Source of the DNA: Nocardioides soli | Lineage (GTDB): Bacteria > Actinomycetota > Actinomycetes > Propionibacteriales > Nocardioidaceae | Reading direction: 5' to 3' | DNA length: 64,000 nt | Assembly: GCF_014191495.1 (NCBI RefSeq) | Contig: NZ_JACHWR010000002.1 | Location: 434,001 to 498,000 of the forward strand | In this document: positions 36,639 through 46,024 of the stretch, in pieces | Layout: the number at the start of each line of letters is the position of its first letter | Numbering within the stretch: position 1 is the first letter of the stretch | The notes under the pieces: model-generated | Seen by the model: only the letters and a program-made list of their open reading frames with translations | What the model was told of the DNA's origin: nothing | Database searches by the model: none | Made by a program: the position numbers and the translations under genes

Positions 36639-36721
36639 GCCGCACACGCTAGGGGGCGGCGCCGACACCGCGTCCCCGGCCCGCCGCACCGCCTGTGGAC
36701 GAGCGACCACCTGTGGTGTCA

Positions 36722-36735
36722 TTGGATCGATCAAG
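36722..36735 (+). promoter_or_regulatory. Palindromic LacI-type operator candidate
   Basis: The sequence TTGGATCGATCAAG holds a perfect GATCGATC centred on CG, plus one more matching outer pair, the shape of LacI-family operators. It lies about 27 bp before the regulator start, so autoregulation is plausible. Confidence 0.4.
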
Positions 36736-36761
36736 ACCCTGCGGCGACCGAGGAGGTGGGG

Positions 36762-37874
36762 GTGTCCGGGAGCGAGCCCGTGGTCCGGCGCGGCGTCGCG
36801 CGGCTGGCGACGCCGACCCCGCCGCCGACCCCGCCGCCGACCCCGCCGCCGACCCCGCCGCCGACGCTGACCGACGTCGCCGAGCGGGCCGGGGTCTCGC
36901 GTCAGACGGTCTCCAACGCCATCAACAACCCCGACCTGCTGCGGCCGGACACCCTGGCCCGCGTGCAGCAGGCGATCGCCGCACTCGGCTACTCGCCGAA
37001 CCGTGCCGCGCGCAACCTGCGCACCCGCGCCTCGCACCTGATCGGGATGCGCATCGGCCCGGCCCAGGAGGGCACGGCGAACGCCACCATGGACCGCTTC
37101 GTGCACTCCCTCGTCGACACCTCGCGCGAGGCGGGCTACCACGTGCTGCTCTTCGCCGGCGACGGTGCGGACCCGATCGCGGGGTACGACGACCTGCTCC
37201 GGTCCACGGCCGTGGACGCGTTCGTCGTCACCGACACCTATCTCGGGAACCCGCAGGCCGCCTGGCTCGACGAGCGGCGCGCGCCGTTCGTCGCCTTCGG
37301 CCGGCCCTGGGACACCCTGCAGTCCGGACACGTGGGCCAGGCCCGGCACCCGTGGGTCGACGTCGACGGTGCGGCCGGCACCGAGCTGGCGACGACGCAC
37401 CTGCTGGACCGCGGCCACGAGCGGATCGCCTGGATCGGCTGGCGCCAGGACTCCCGGATCGGCGAGGACCGCCGGTCGGGATGGTCGCGCGCGATGCACG
37501 GCCGCGGCCTGTCGACGTCCGGCCTCGCGTCGCGGGTCGAGGACACCGTCGCCTCCGGGCGCGAGGCGAGCGCCCACCTGCTCGACAGCGCCCGGCCCTC
37601 GGCGTTCGTGTGCGCCTCCGACACGCTGGCGATGGGCGTGCTGCACACGCTCCGCGACCGCGACCTGCGGCCGGGTGAGCAGGTGGCGGTCGTCGGCTTC
37701 GACGATTCGCAGGTCGCCCAGGTCGTCCCGCCCGGCCTCACCTCGGTCCGGCAGCCGCTCGAGGACGTCGCCGTCGCGGTCGTGGCCGCGCTGGCGGGCC
37801 TGCTGGCCCACCCACCGGTCGTCGGCCCCGGGGTGATGCTCGCCCCGACGCTCTCGGTGCGCGGGACCGGCTGA
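36762..37874 (+). CDS. LacI-family transcriptional regulator
   Basis: The 370-residue repressor has a helix-turn-helix at residues 37-60 (LTDVAERAGVSRQTVSNAINNP) with the hinge LGYSPNRAARNLRT, then a periplasmic-binding-like sensor domain (AIGYDDLL region, VDGAAGTELATTHLLDRGHERIAWIG, GFDDSQVAQVVPPGLTSVRQPL). The effector is probably a sugar. Between the start and the HTH lie four PPPT repeats encoded by a 12-bp tandem repeat. GTG 36762 is preferred because GGAGG precedes it; GTG 36756 is the alternative. Confidence 0.88.
   Translation: MSGSEPVVRRGVARLATPTPPPTPPPTPPPTPPPTLTDVAERAGVSRQTVSNAINNPDLLRPDTLARVQQAIAALGYSPNRAARNLRTRASHLIGMRIGPAQEGTANATMDRFVHSLVDTSREAGYHVLLFAGDGADPIAGYDDLLRSTAVDAFVVTDTYLGNPQAAWLDERRAPFVAFGRPWDTLQSGHVGQARHPWVDVDGAAGTELATTHLLDRGHERIAWIGWRQDSRIGEDRRSGWSRAMHGRGLSTSGLASRVEDTVASGREASAHLLDSARPSAFVCASDTLAMGVLHTLRDRDLRPGEQVAVVGFDDSQVAQVVPPGLTSVRQPLEDVAVAVVAALAGLLAHPPVVGPGVMLAPTLSVRGTG
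36818..36865 (+). repeat. 12-bp tandem repeat inside the LacI-family gene
   Basis: About four copies of a 12-bp unit made of CCG and ACC triplets encode consecutive PPPT units just before the DNA-binding domain. Copy-number change would keep the frame and alter only linker length. Confidence 0.8.
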
Positions 37875-37884
37875 TCGACACGGG

Positions 37885-38580
37885 CTAGTAGTCGCGCCAC
37901 CACACGTTGACGGCGTAGTCGACCTCGGTGCCGGTGTGCTCGGCCAGCACGCTGTCGGCGACCTGGGCGGCGAACTCGATCCGCACCACGCTCTCCAGGT
38001 CGGCGCGCGAGCCGAACGACCAGCGCATGTCGACCGGGATCCGGGTCCAGCCGCGGGTCGACCAGAAGCGCTCGACGGCCGCGGGGTCGACCTCGGGGTA
38101 CCCGCGCCGGAACCACGAGCCGAAGGTGGACCGGGTCGGGTCGTTGTCGACGACGTACGCCGTGCCGCCGCGTCGTACGACGCGGTCGAGCTCGGCCAGG
38201 CCGGGCTCGCAGCCGGGCCCGAAGAAGTAGGCCCACCGGGCGTGCACGACGTCCACGGACGCGTCGGGGACCGGCAGCTGCTGGGCCGTGCCCTGCAGGA
38301 CGGTGACGTGGGGGAGCCGACGGGTGCGTCGCCGGGCCAGCGCGATCAGGTCGCCGTGCGGCTCCACGCCGACCACCGACGCCGCCGTCGAGGCGAGCCA
38401 CGGGAGATGGAAGCCGCTGCCGCACCCGATGTCGAGGACGGCCCGGCCGTCCCAGGTCGCCACCGACCGCATCGCGGCCTCGATCGCACCGTCGGGGTCG
38501 ACGGCGCGGTTCTCGGCCTCGTACGTCGCGGTGTGGTGCCAGATGTTGGGGCTCGGGCGGGCCCCGGGGGAGATGTTCAG
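37885..38580 (-). CDS. Class I SAM-dependent methyltransferase, probable non-standard start
   Basis: The 231-residue reading gives a complete methyltransferase: VLDIGCGSGFHLPWLA, VVGVEPHGDLIALAR, VDVVHARWAYFFGPG, LDRVVRRGGTAYVVDND. The first ATG in frame is at 38472, but conserved-looking coding sequence (NISPGARPSPNIWHHTATYE, then AENRAVDPDG) continues upstream of it. No ATG, GTG or TTG occurs between 38472 and the preceding gene. The best start is CTG at 38580, 7 bp after the VOC gene stop. The substrate is unknown. Confidence 0.72.
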   Translation of the reverse strand: MNISPGARPSPNIWHHTATYEAENRAVDPDGAIEAAMRSVATWDGRAVLDIGCGSGFHLPWLASTAASVVGVEPHGDLIALARRRTRRLPHVTVLQGTAQQLPVPDASVDVVHARWAYFFGPGCEPGLAELDRVVRRGGTAYVVDNDPTRSTFGSWFRRGYPEVDPAAVERFWSTRGWTRIPVDMRWSFGSRADLESVVRIEFAAQVADSVLAEHTGTEVDYAVNVWWRDY

Positions 38581-38587
38581 GGTCGGA

Positions 38588-39226
38588 CTAGAGCCGCACG
38601 AGGCCGTTCGGCGTCTGGACCTGCGCGGCCAGGATGCCGGGGGTGCCGTTGGGCGCGACCCACTCGACCTTGACGTCCTCCAGCGGCGCCTCGACGGTCT
38701 GGCCGAGCCACTCGCTGACGCGCAGCGGATCGCCCGCGATCTCCAGGCAGGCCAGGGAGAACGCCGGGTCGGCGCCGTTGCTGGGGTGCATCTCGCGGGG
38801 GCTCTCCCACTCGATGAAGAAGGGCAGCTGGGGGTCGGCGATCAGGCCGTTGACGCCGATCTGCTTCCAGAGCAGCTCGACACCGTCGGGCAGGTGCCGG
38901 TTGCCGTTCGCGGCCTCGCGGCCGAGCCGGGACTCCACGACCGAGATGTCGTCGACGGCGACCACCCAGCCGAGCCATCCGCCACCGAGGGCGGAGCGGG
39001 CCTTGACGGCCTGGCCGAAGGGGGCCTTGTCGGATGCGGGGTGGTCCAGGGCCTCGACGATCTCGAGGTAGGTGTCGCCGGCGAGCGGCAGGATCATGTT
39101 GCGGGTGCCGAAGCGAGGGTGGACGCCGCCGTCGACGAACTCCTTGCCGAGCAGTCCCCCGAGTCGCTGGGCAGTGCTGGCGAGGCCATCAGGTCCTGCG
39201 GCGAAAGAAAGATGGTCCAGGCGCAT
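38588..39226 (-). CDS. VOC/glyoxalase-like domain protein
   Basis: The 212-residue protein begins MRLDHLSFAAGPDGLASTAQ and contains ILPLAGDTYLEIVEALDHP and FFIEWESPREMHPSN, the layout of the glyoxalase-like (VOC superfamily, PF13468 type) fold. The His and Glu residues HLSF and EIVE are likely metal ligands. The reaction is unknown. It is upstream of, and close to, the methyltransferase gene, so the two may be co-transcribed. Confidence 0.78.
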   Translation of the reverse strand: MRLDHLSFAAGPDGLASTAQRLGGLLGKEFVDGGVHPRFGTRNMILPLAGDTYLEIVEALDHPASDKAPFGQAVKARSALGGGWLGWVVAVDDISVVESRLGREAANGNRHLPDGVELLWKQIGVNGLIADPQLPFFIEWESPREMHPSNGADPAFSLACLEIAGDPLRVSEWLGQTVEAPLEDVKVEWVAPNGTPGILAAQVQTPNGLVRL

Positions 39227-39318
39227 GCAGAGATTGTGTGTGCTCGTCCGGAGTCGTCGGACACCGGGGTCGTTGTTTCTTGACGTCGAGAGGTCAGCTC
39301 TCAGGGGTGCGCGGCGCG

Positions 39319-40098
39319 TCAGTGCGGGTCGGCGGGATGCAGCGCCAGCGCCGAGCGCGACCGCACGTGCGCGTCGCAGTGACGGACCAGCTCGGCGTAC
39401 GCCGCCCGGCCCATCAGCTCGGTCAGCTCGGCCTCGTGGGTGACGTAGACGGGCTCGGGTGCGACGTGCGCCTCGGTGTTGCCCGAGCAGTACCAGTCGA
39501 GGTCGTGCCCGCCCGGACCCCAGCCGCGGCGGTCGTACTCGCCGATCGAGACCTCGGTGTACGTCGTGCCGTCCTGCCGCTCCACGGAGCGGAAGGTGCG
39601 CCGGATCGGCAGCTGCCAGCACACGTCCGGCTTGGTCTCGACGGGGTTCTTCCCGAGCACGTAGGCCAGTGCGTGCAGGGCGCAGCCCGCGCCGCCCCCG
39701 CCCGTCGGCGGGGCGAAGTCCTTGCGGTTGTGGAACACGCACGCCTGCTGGCCGTCGACGGTGGTGGTGCGCGTCTTGCGCTCGCCGTCCTCGTCGACCT
39801 CGATCCAGTCCTTCTTCCGGACGGCGCGGCCCTGCGGCTTCTGCTGCCACAGGTTCTCGTCGAGCATGTCGACGTACGCCGCGACCCGCTTCTCGTCGGT
39901 CTTGTCGGCGAAGTGGGCGCCCAGCGTGCAGCAGCCGACGTCGGGTGCGTCCGCGTAGATGCCCGGGCAGCCCTCCCCGAAGATGCACCGGTAGCTCGAC
40001 GTCAGCCAGGTGAGGTCGCAGCGCATCACCTCGGACTCGTCGTCCGGGTTCACGAACTCGACGTACGCGCGAGGGAAGGCCAGGTCGACTTCGGGCAC
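39319..40098 (-). CDS. Cysteine-rich protein, Rv0495c-like
   Basis: The 259-residue protein carries conserved-looking cysteine clusters ([57 protein letters not shown]), suggesting a bound metal or Fe-S cluster as in DUF3109/YkgJ-like proteins. The function is unknown. It starts at GTG 40098, diverging from the Ppx/GppA gene 49 bp away. A homologous arrangement, Rv0495c next to Rv0496, exists in M. tuberculosis, which supports it as a real gene. Confidence 0.75.
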   Translation of the reverse strand: MPEVDLAFPRAYVEFVNPDDESEVMRCDLTWLTSSYRCIFGEGCPGIYADAPDVGCCTLGAHFADKTDEKRVAAYVDMLDENLWQQKPQGRAVRKKDWIEVDEDGERKTRTTTVDGQQACVFHNRKDFAPPTGGGGAGCALHALAYVLGKNPVETKPDVCWQLPIRRTFRSVERQDGTTYTEVSIGEYDRRGWGPGGHDLDWYCSGNTEAHVAPEPVYVTHEAELTELMGRAAYAELVRHCDAHVRSRSALALHPADPH

Positions 40099-40147
40099 GA
40101 CCCCAACCCTACGTCGCGCGCCGGGTCGTCCTAGTAGCGTGGGATAC

Positions 40148-41086
40148 ATGCGCTTGGGCGTCCTCGACATCGGTTCCAACACCGGGCACCTGCTGGTCGT
40201 CGACGCGCACCGTGGCGCGGCCCCGCTGCCGGCGTACTCCCACAAGGAGCCGCTGCGCCTGGCCGAGCACCTCGACGCCACCGGCTCGGTGTCCCGGCAG
40301 GGGATCGACGCCCTGGCGGAGTTCACGATCGGTGCGCAGCGGGTCGCGGAGGAGAAGGGCTGCGAGGACATGCTGGCCTTCGCGACCTCGGCGGTCCGCG
40401 ACGCGATCAACTCCGACGCGGTGCTCGACGAGGTGCGCGAGCGCACCGGCCGGTCGATCGTGGTGCTGGCGGGCGAGGACGAGGCGCGGCTGACCTTCCT
40501 GGCCGTACGCCGCTGGCTCGGCTGGTCGGCAGGCCGGCTCTGGGTCTTCGACATCGGCGGAGGTTCGCTGGAGATCGCCGGCGGGGCCGACGAGGAGCCG
40601 GAGGTGGCCTGGTCGCTGCCCCTCGGGGCCGCGCGGCTGGCCCGGCAGCACCTCGCCGCCGGTCCGGTCGCGGACGAGGCGATCCGGCAGTTGCGCCGGC
40701 AGATCCGCGCCGACATCGCCCGCGACGCCGGCCGGCTACTGCGCCCGGGCTCGCCCGACCATGCGGCAGGCACCTCGAAGACGTTCCGGTCCCTGGCTCG
40801 CATCTGCGGTGCGGCGCCGTCGGCGGAGGGCCCGCTGGTGCCGCGGTCGCTGGCCTTCGACGTGCTCGCGGAGTGGATCCCCAAGCTGGCGGCGATGGGG
40901 CACGACGAGCTCGCGCAGCTGCCGGGGGTCTCGCCGAGTCGCGCCCACCAGATCCTGCCCGGCGCCCTGGTCGCGGAGGCGGTCATGGACATCTTCGAGC
41001 TCCCGGCGCTGGAGGTCTGCCCGTGGGCGCTGCGCGAGGGCGTGATCCTCGAGCGCCTCGACCAGATCAGCGACCTCGCGTTCTGA
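40148..41086 (+). CDS. Exopolyphosphatase / guanosine pentaphosphatase family protein
   Basis: The 312-residue protein is the short actinobacterial Ppx/GppA form: actin-fold phosphate motifs [17 protein letters not shown] and [16 protein letters not shown], with [13 protein letters not shown] and [11 protein letters not shown] between them. It hydrolyses polyphosphate or pppGpp; which one cannot be told. It matches Rv0496 in position. The stop overlaps the isomerase start in TGATG. Confidence 0.9.
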   Translation: MRLGVLDIGSNTGHLLVVDAHRGAAPLPAYSHKEPLRLAEHLDATGSVSRQGIDALAEFTIGAQRVAEEKGCEDMLAFATSAVRDAINSDAVLDEVRERTGRSIVVLAGEDEARLTFLAVRRWLGWSAGRLWVFDIGGGSLEIAGGADEEPEVAWSLPLGAARLARQHLAAGPVADEAIRQLRRQIRADIARDAGRLLRPGSPDHAAGTSKTFRSLARICGAAPSAEGPLVPRSLAFDVLAEWIPKLAAMGHDELAQLPGVSPSRAHQILPGALVAEAVMDIFELPALEVCPWALREGVILERLDQISDLAF

Positions 41087-41880
41087 TGAGCGGCTCACGC
41101 ATCGGCCTCTCGACCGTCTCGGTCTACCCCGAGTCGTCGGCGCACGCCTTCACGTACGCCGCCTCGGTGGGCTACGACTCGGTCGAGGTGATGGTCGGCA
41201 TCGACGCGCTGAGCCAGCAGACGTCGGCGATCAAGCAGCTCTCCGAGCACCACGGCGTGCCGGTCTCGGCCGTGCACGCGCCCTGTCTGCTGTTCACCCA
41301 GCGGGTCTGGGGGACCGAGCCGTGGAGCAAGCTCGAACGGTCCGCGGAGATGGCGCACGCCGTCGGCGCGGACGTGGTCGTGGTGCATCCGCCGTTCCGC
41401 TGGCAGAAGACCTACGCGCGTGACTTCGTCGACGGCATCGCCGCCCTGGAGGCATCGACCGGGCTGGCGTTCGCGGTCGAGAACATGTACCCGTGGCGGG
41501 CCTCCGGCCGGTCGTTGGAGATGTACCTGCCTGGATGGGACCCCTCCGACCAGCCCTACACCAACACCACGATCGACCTGTCGCACGCGGCGATCGCCCA
41601 CGACGACGTGATCGAGATGGCGAACCGGCTCGGTGACCGGCTGCGGCACATCCACCTCACCGACGGCACCGGGTCGGCGAAGGACGAGCACCTCGTCCCG
41701 GGCCGGGGGACGATGGGTGCCGACGCGTTCCTCCACCACCTCGCGGCGACCGGCTTCGGCGGCGACATCGTGCTGGAGATCAACACCCGCAAGTGCGTCG
41801 ACCGCGCCGAGCGGGAGCGCGACCTGCGCGAGTCGCTGGAGTTCGCGCGCGAGCACTTCCCCGTCGCCACCGGTCCCTAG
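41086..41880 (+). CDS. Sugar phosphate isomerase/epimerase family protein
   Basis: The 264-residue TIM-barrel protein shows the xylose-isomerase-like pattern of metal ligands: FAVENMYPW (Glu), [11 protein letters not shown] (Asp/His), [10 protein letters not shown] and [10 protein letters not shown]. The substrate is unknown. It is translationally coupled to the Ppx/GppA gene, as Rv0498 follows Rv0496-Rv0497. The stop codon overlaps that of the convergent PucR gene inside a CCTAGG palindrome. Confidence 0.85.
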   Translation: MSGSRIGLSTVSVYPESSAHAFTYAASVGYDSVEVMVGIDALSQQTSAIKQLSEHHGVPVSAVHAPCLLFTQRVWGTEPWSKLERSAEMAHAVGADVVVVHPPFRWQKTYARDFVDGIAALEASTGLAFAVENMYPWRASGRSLEMYLPGWDPSDQPYTNTTIDLSHAAIAHDDVIEMANRLGDRLRHIHLTDGTGSAKDEHLVPGRGTMGADAFLHHLAATGFGGDIVLEINTRKCVDRAERERDLRESLEFAREHFPVATGP

Positions 41881-43424
41881 GCGGGCTTCCGGTCGAACGC
41901 CGCCTGCAGGTCCAGGCCGGTGCGCATCCGCCAGGCCACCAGGGCGACGGAGAGGCAGCTCACCTGCGCGGCGTCGTCGAGCGAGATGCCCAGCAGCCGC
42001 TCGACCCGGGCCAGCCGGGCGTAGAGGGACTGGCGCCGGATGCCGAGCGCCGTGGCCGTCCGGGCCTTGCTGGCGCCGTGGCTGACGAACGCGTCGAGCG
42101 TGCGGACCAGGTCGCCGGAGGTCTCGCGGTCGTGGTCGATCAGCGGCCCGAGCTGCTCGGAGACGAACGCCGCCAGGGCCGCGGCCGGTCCGGCGGCCAG
42201 CAGCCGCTGCACGCCGACGTCGCGGGTCAGCAGGACGCCGGTCCGGGTGCCGAACCGACGGGCGATCTGCACCACCTCGCGGGCCTGGGCGACGGCGGCG
42301 CCCACCTCGGCGAGGTCGACGACGGGCGCGGCCACCGCCAGGGTGCGGACGGCGACGGCGAGGTCGCCCGCCCCGGCCAGCACGGCGTCGTACACCTCGA
42401 CGAACGCCGCGCGCAGCCGCTGCGGCTCCGCGCGCTGCCACCCGTGCGCGAGCACGACCACCTGGCTGCCGGCGACTCCCGAGACACAGGGCCCCAGCAC
42501 CTCGTGCACCGCCTCCCGCACCGGGGGGAGCAGCTCCTGCACCGGCACCTTGTGGTCGACGTCGACGGCCGCGACCAGCACGTGCTGGCTCTCGCCCGGC
42601 GTCCAGCCGATGTCCGTCAGCCGCTTGCGCAGGTCGCCGGCGGACGCCAACGCCCCGGTCACGAGGTCGGTGACGATCGCCTGCGCGAGCGAGGGGCGCT
42701 GCCCCACGCCGGGATGGCGGCCGAGCTCGAGCGCCACCGCCGCCGCCGCTCGGTGGGCCACGGCGGTACGCCGTGCCGTGCCGCGCCCGAGCAGCACCAC
42801 CCGTCCGGCGACCCCGGCCTGGACGCGCACCTCGGTCACGACCCGGTCGGTCTCCGACGACGGGACCGCGATCCGGCTCCGCTCGACGACGCGGCCGTCG
42901 GTGTCGACCAGCTCGGCGGCGCAGCCGGCCAGGCGCGCGACCGCGTCGAGGAGCACGGCCATGCCCTGGCCGAACATCACCGGCGACAGCAGCTCCTGCC
43001 AGATCGCCTCGCTCGACCGCGTCGACCCGAGCTTGCGGCGTACGAGCAGGTCGTGGAAGTCCTCGACCATCCGCTCGAAGGGCACCACCGAGTGCAGGGC
43101 GAGGAAGGCCACGTCGCGGCGCCGCGCGGTGTCGATCAGCTCCGGCGGCACGTCGAAGAAGGAACGGCCGATCTCCATCGCGAGCGCCACGCAGCCGGCG
43201 TCGGCGAGCTGGTCGACGTAGGCCACCAGCTGCTCGGCGGTGCGGCCGTGCAGGCCGAGGCCGGAGGTGAGCAGCACCTCGCCGCCGGCGAGCAGCCCGC
43301 CCATCTCGTAGACCTCGGAGGAGTGCACCCAGCGCACGACCGCGTCGAGGTCGCCGGTCACGACCTCGACCGAGGCGGACCGGAAGGACGGCATGGCGAG
43401 GACGTCCCGCAGCGTCGGCATCAT
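41877..43424 (-). CDS. PucR-family transcriptional regulator
   Basis: The 515-residue regulator has an N-terminal PucR domain (TLRDVLAMPSFRSASVEVV, VHSSEVYEMGGLLAGGEVLLT), a GAF-like middle, and a C-terminal PucR helix-turn-helix (LVRTLDAFVSHGASKARTATA, RRQSLYARLARVERLLG). PucR proteins control purine and related nitrogen-base use. It is divergent from the cytosine deaminase gene with 150 bp between, so it probably regulates the deaminase/permease pair. Confidence 0.9.
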   Translation of the reverse strand: MMPTLRDVLAMPSFRSASVEVVTGDLDAVVRWVHSSEVYEMGGLLAGGEVLLTSGLGLHGRTAEQLVAYVDQLADAGCVALAMEIGRSFFDVPPELIDTARRRDVAFLALHSVVPFERMVEDFHDLLVRRKLGSTRSSEAIWQELLSPVMFGQGMAVLLDAVARLAGCAAELVDTDGRVVERSRIAVPSSETDRVVTEVRVQAGVAGRVVLLGRGTARRTAVAHRAAAAVALELGRHPGVGQRPSLAQAIVTDLVTGALASAGDLRKRLTDIGWTPGESQHVLVAAVDVDHKVPVQELLPPVREAVHEVLGPCVSGVAGSQVVVLAHGWQRAEPQRLRAAFVEVYDAVLAGAGDLAVAVRTLAVAAPVVDLAEVGAAVAQAREVVQIARRFGTRTGVLLTRDVGVQRLLAAGPAAALAAFVSEQLGPLIDHDRETSGDLVRTLDAFVSHGASKARTATALGIRRQSLYARLARVERLLGISLDDAAQVSCLSVALVAWRMRTGLDLQAAFDRKPA

Positions 43425-43478
43425 GGCCCCATGCTGCCGTCAGGCGAGCAGTCTGTCTCTCAAGATGGTGTGGGGACC

Positions 43479-43491
43479 GGACACAGTGTCC
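43479..43491. promoter_or_regulatory. 13-bp palindrome between pucR-like and deaminase genes
   Basis: GGACAC-A-GTGTCC is a perfect palindrome 54 bp upstream of the PucR-family start and 83 bp upstream of the deaminase start. It is a natural candidate for the PucR-family operator in this divergent promoter region. Confidence 0.4.
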
Positions 43492-43574
43492 CTTGTGGTC
43501 GGATCCTGGCACTGGCCATCGTGTCGGCGTGCAGCGCAGTCGCGTCCGCACCCGACGGCAAAGGGAGGCCCTCC

Positions 43575-44045
43575 GTGACCACCGCAGAACACCTCGACGA
43601 CAAGCACTTCCTCGGACTCGCCATCGACCAGGCGCGGATCGGCTGGGAGGAGGGCGGCGTCCCGATCGGGGCCGCGCTGGTCACCAACGACGGCGAGGTC
43701 CTCGCGGTGGGCCGCAACCGCCGGGTCCAGCTCGGCAGCGCGATCCGGCACGGTGAGACCGACTGCATCGAGCGGGCCGGCCGGCTCCCCGCGTCGGTCT
43801 ACCGGGCCAGCGTGCTCTACACGACGCTCTCGCCGTGCTTCATGTGCGCGGGCACCGCGGTCCTCTACGACATCCCGCGGATCGTCGTGGGCGAGAACCG
43901 CACGTTCGAGGCCTCCGAGAGCTGGCTGCGCAGCCGGGGCGTGGTCGTCGACGTCCTCGACGACCCGACCTGCAAGCAGCTGATGGACCGGATGCTCGAC
44001 GAGCGCGCGGAGATCTGGGCCGAGGACATCGGGGAGGAGGCGTGA
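43575..44045 (+). CDS. Cytosine deaminase, yeast type
   Basis: The 156-residue protein is in the cytidine deaminase fold, with zinc ligands in HGETD and SPCFMC and the catalytic Glu after His. It resembles fungal cytosine deaminase (FCY1) far more than bacterial CodA: SVLYTTLSPC, IPRIVVGENRTF and the C-terminal WAEDIGEE have close counterparts there. It would convert cytosine to uracil. GTG 43575 has a GGGAGG site. The stop overlaps the permease start, linking the enzyme to base uptake. Confidence 0.83.
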   Translation: MTTAEHLDDKHFLGLAIDQARIGWEEGGVPIGAALVTNDGEVLAVGRNRRVQLGSAIRHGETDCIERAGRLPASVYRASVLYTTLSPCFMCAGTAVLYDIPRIVVGENRTFEASESWLRSRGVVVDVLDDPTCKQLMDRMLDERAEIWAEDIGEEA

Positions 44046-45337
44046 CCACGAACGTCGACGGCCGCGACGGGGTCGACGTCGACCCCGTCGACCCGGACTA
44101 CCCCGTCACGCCCGTCCCGCTGAGCGCCCGCAAGTCGTTCCTCTCGCTGGCGGTCGTGCTGCTCGGCTTCACGATCTTCACGCCGACGATGCTCGCCGGC
44201 GCGCAGCTCGGGCCGGCGTTCGGGTTCGGCGAGCTGCTGCTGGTGATCCTGGCCGGCTCCGCGATCCTCGGCACCTACGTCGCGCTGATGGGCTACGTCG
44301 GCGCGCGCACCGGGCTGACGACCGTCGTGATGGCCCGCTACAGCTTCGGCAACCGCGGCTCGAAGCTGGCCTCGATCCTGCTGGGCGGCACCCAGATCGG
44401 GTGGTACGGCGTGGTCGTCGGCACGATCGGCGACCTGACCGCCGAGGCGGCCGGCTGGGAGTCGTACGCCGCGAAGGCGTCGATCATGGTGCTCACCAGC
44501 GTGCTGATGTGCGTGACCGCCTGCTACGGCTACCGCGGGATGTACTGGGTCTCCCTGGTGTCCACGCCGCTCATCCTGATCCTGGCGGTGTGGGTCGTGG
44601 TCCGCTCGCTCGAGGAGGTCGGCGGCCTGGGCGGCCTGTTCGACGTCGAGCCGAGCGCCACCATGGCGCTGTCCGTCGCGATCACCACCGTCGTCGGCAC
44701 GTTCGTCTCGGCCGGCACCCAGGCGCCCAACTGGACCCGCTTCGGCCGGTCCGGCTCGCAGGCGGTCTGGGCCTGCCTGATCGGCTTCCTGGTCGGCAAC
44801 GGGCTGATGATCCTCTTCGGCGCCATCGGTGCGATCACCTTCGGCGAGGGCGACTTCGTGCTGGTGCTGTACAACCTCGGCCTGGTCGGCTGGGGCGTCT
44901 TCCTGCTCTTCGGCAACCTGTGGAAGTCGAACGCCGACACGGCGTACGCCTTCGGCGTGGCCGGCGCGGAGCTGTTCGAGCGGCCGACCAAGACGCCGTT
45001 CGTCATCGGCGGCTCGGTGATCGGCACGGTGCTGGCGCTGACCGGGGTCCAGAACCACCTGATCGACTACCTCGGCCTGCTCGGCACGTTCATCCCGCCG
45101 CTCGGCGGCGTGATCATCGCGGACTTCTTCCTGCGCTGGCGGCGCGGCATCCCGGCCGACCACGCGCCGGTGGCGCTCGACTGGCGCAACATCGCGACGT
45201 ACGCCGTGGCCAGCGGGGTCGCCTACTGGTCGAAGGAGGCCGAGGTCGGCATCCCGCCGCTGTTCGGGATCGTCGTGGCCGTCGTGGTCGCGGTGGCCCT
45301 CGACCGCACCCGGACCGAACGGGTCGCCACGTCGTAG
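44042..45337 (+). CDS. Cytosine/purine permease, NCS1 family
   Basis: The 431-residue membrane protein has about 12 hydrophobic spans and NCS1 features: ARKSFLSLAVVLLGFTIF, GARTGLTTVVMARYSFGNRG, TQIGWYGVVV, APNWTRFGRSG, and a late IPPLGGVIIADFFL. It resembles CodB and likely imports cytosine for the coupled deaminase. The GTG start overlaps the deaminase stop by 4 bp. Confidence 0.9.
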   Translation: MTTNVDGRDGVDVDPVDPDYPVTPVPLSARKSFLSLAVVLLGFTIFTPTMLAGAQLGPAFGFGELLLVILAGSAILGTYVALMGYVGARTGLTTVVMARYSFGNRGSKLASILLGGTQIGWYGVVVGTIGDLTAEAAGWESYAAKASIMVLTSVLMCVTACYGYRGMYWVSLVSTPLILILAVWVVVRSLEEVGGLGGLFDVEPSATMALSVAITTVVGTFVSAGTQAPNWTRFGRSGSQAVWACLIGFLVGNGLMILFGAIGAITFGEGDFVLVLYNLGLVGWGVFLLFGNLWKSNADTAYAFGVAGAELFERPTKTPFVIGGSVIGTVLALTGVQNHLIDYLGLLGTFIPPLGGVIIADFFLRWRRGIPADHAPVALDWRNIATYAVASGVAYWSKEAEVGIPPLFGIVVAVVVAVALDRTRTERVATS

Positions 45338-45348
45338 CCTGAGCGACC

Positions 45349-45957
45349 ATGAGCCAGGCCAGGTCGGGTGCGCCGGGACGACGGGGTCGTCGTCCCGGGG
45401 CACCCGACACGCGCGCGGCGATCCTCGGCGCCGCCCGCGCCCGCTTCGCCGAGCACGGCTACGCCCGCACGTCGGTGCGGTCCATCGCCGCCGACGCCGG
45501 CGTCGACGCCGCGCTCGTGCACCACTACTTCGGCACCAAGCACGACCTCTTCGTCGCCGCTCTCGAGCTGCCGATCGACCCGACCGGCGTGATCGTCCCG
45601 GCCGTGGCCGGCGGCATCGACGGCGCGGCCGAGCGGCTGCTCACGGCGTTCCTCGGCGTCTGGGACGACCCCGAGCTCCAGCCCTCCCTGCTCGGCGTGG
45701 TCCGCGGCATCCTCGAGCCCGAGGGGTCCGCGCTGATCCGGGAGGGCTTCCTCCCCGCGATCATCCTGCCGATCGCCGACGCCCTCGGCCTCGACCAGCC
45801 CGAGCGCCGGATGCCGTTCGTCGCGAGCCAGATCTTCGGGCTGATCGTCGGCCGCTACGTCCTCGAGCTCGAGCCGCTCGCCTCCCTGCCGGCCGAGGAC
45901 GTCGTCGCCGCCGTCGCCCCCACCATCCAGCGGTACTTCGAGATGCCGCTGCCGTAG
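45349..45957 (+). CDS. TetR-family transcriptional regulator
   Basis: The 202-residue repressor has a TetR helix-turn-helix (ILGAARARFAEHGYARTSVRSIAADAG, then VDAALVHHYFGTKHDLF) and an alpha-helical ligand domain of TetR_C type. It starts 11 bp after the permease stop but is followed by an ABC exporter with a strong operator at its start, so it probably controls the exporter. Confidence 0.9.
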   Translation: MSQARSGAPGRRGRRPGAPDTRAAILGAARARFAEHGYARTSVRSIAADAGVDAALVHHYFGTKHDLFVAALELPIDPTGVIVPAVAGGIDGAAERLLTAFLGVWDDPELQPSLLGVVRGILEPEGSALIREGFLPAIILPIADALGLDQPERRMPFVASQIFGLIVGRYVLELEPLASLPAEDVVAAVAPTIQRYFEMPLP

Positions 45958-46006
45958 GCGGGTATCCCTGCGATCGTCCTTGCCCCGAACCGCCCACCAG
46001 CGCATA

Positions 46007-46024
46007 ATTCACCGCATGGTGAAT
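46007..46024 (+). promoter_or_regulatory. TetR-type operator overlapping ABC exporter start
   Basis: The 18-bp sequence ATTCACCGCATGGTGAAT is a perfect 7-4-7 palindrome. It spans the ATG of the ATPase gene at 46016, so a bound repressor would block initiation or early elongation. It follows the TetR gene by 49 bp. Confidence 0.65.
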
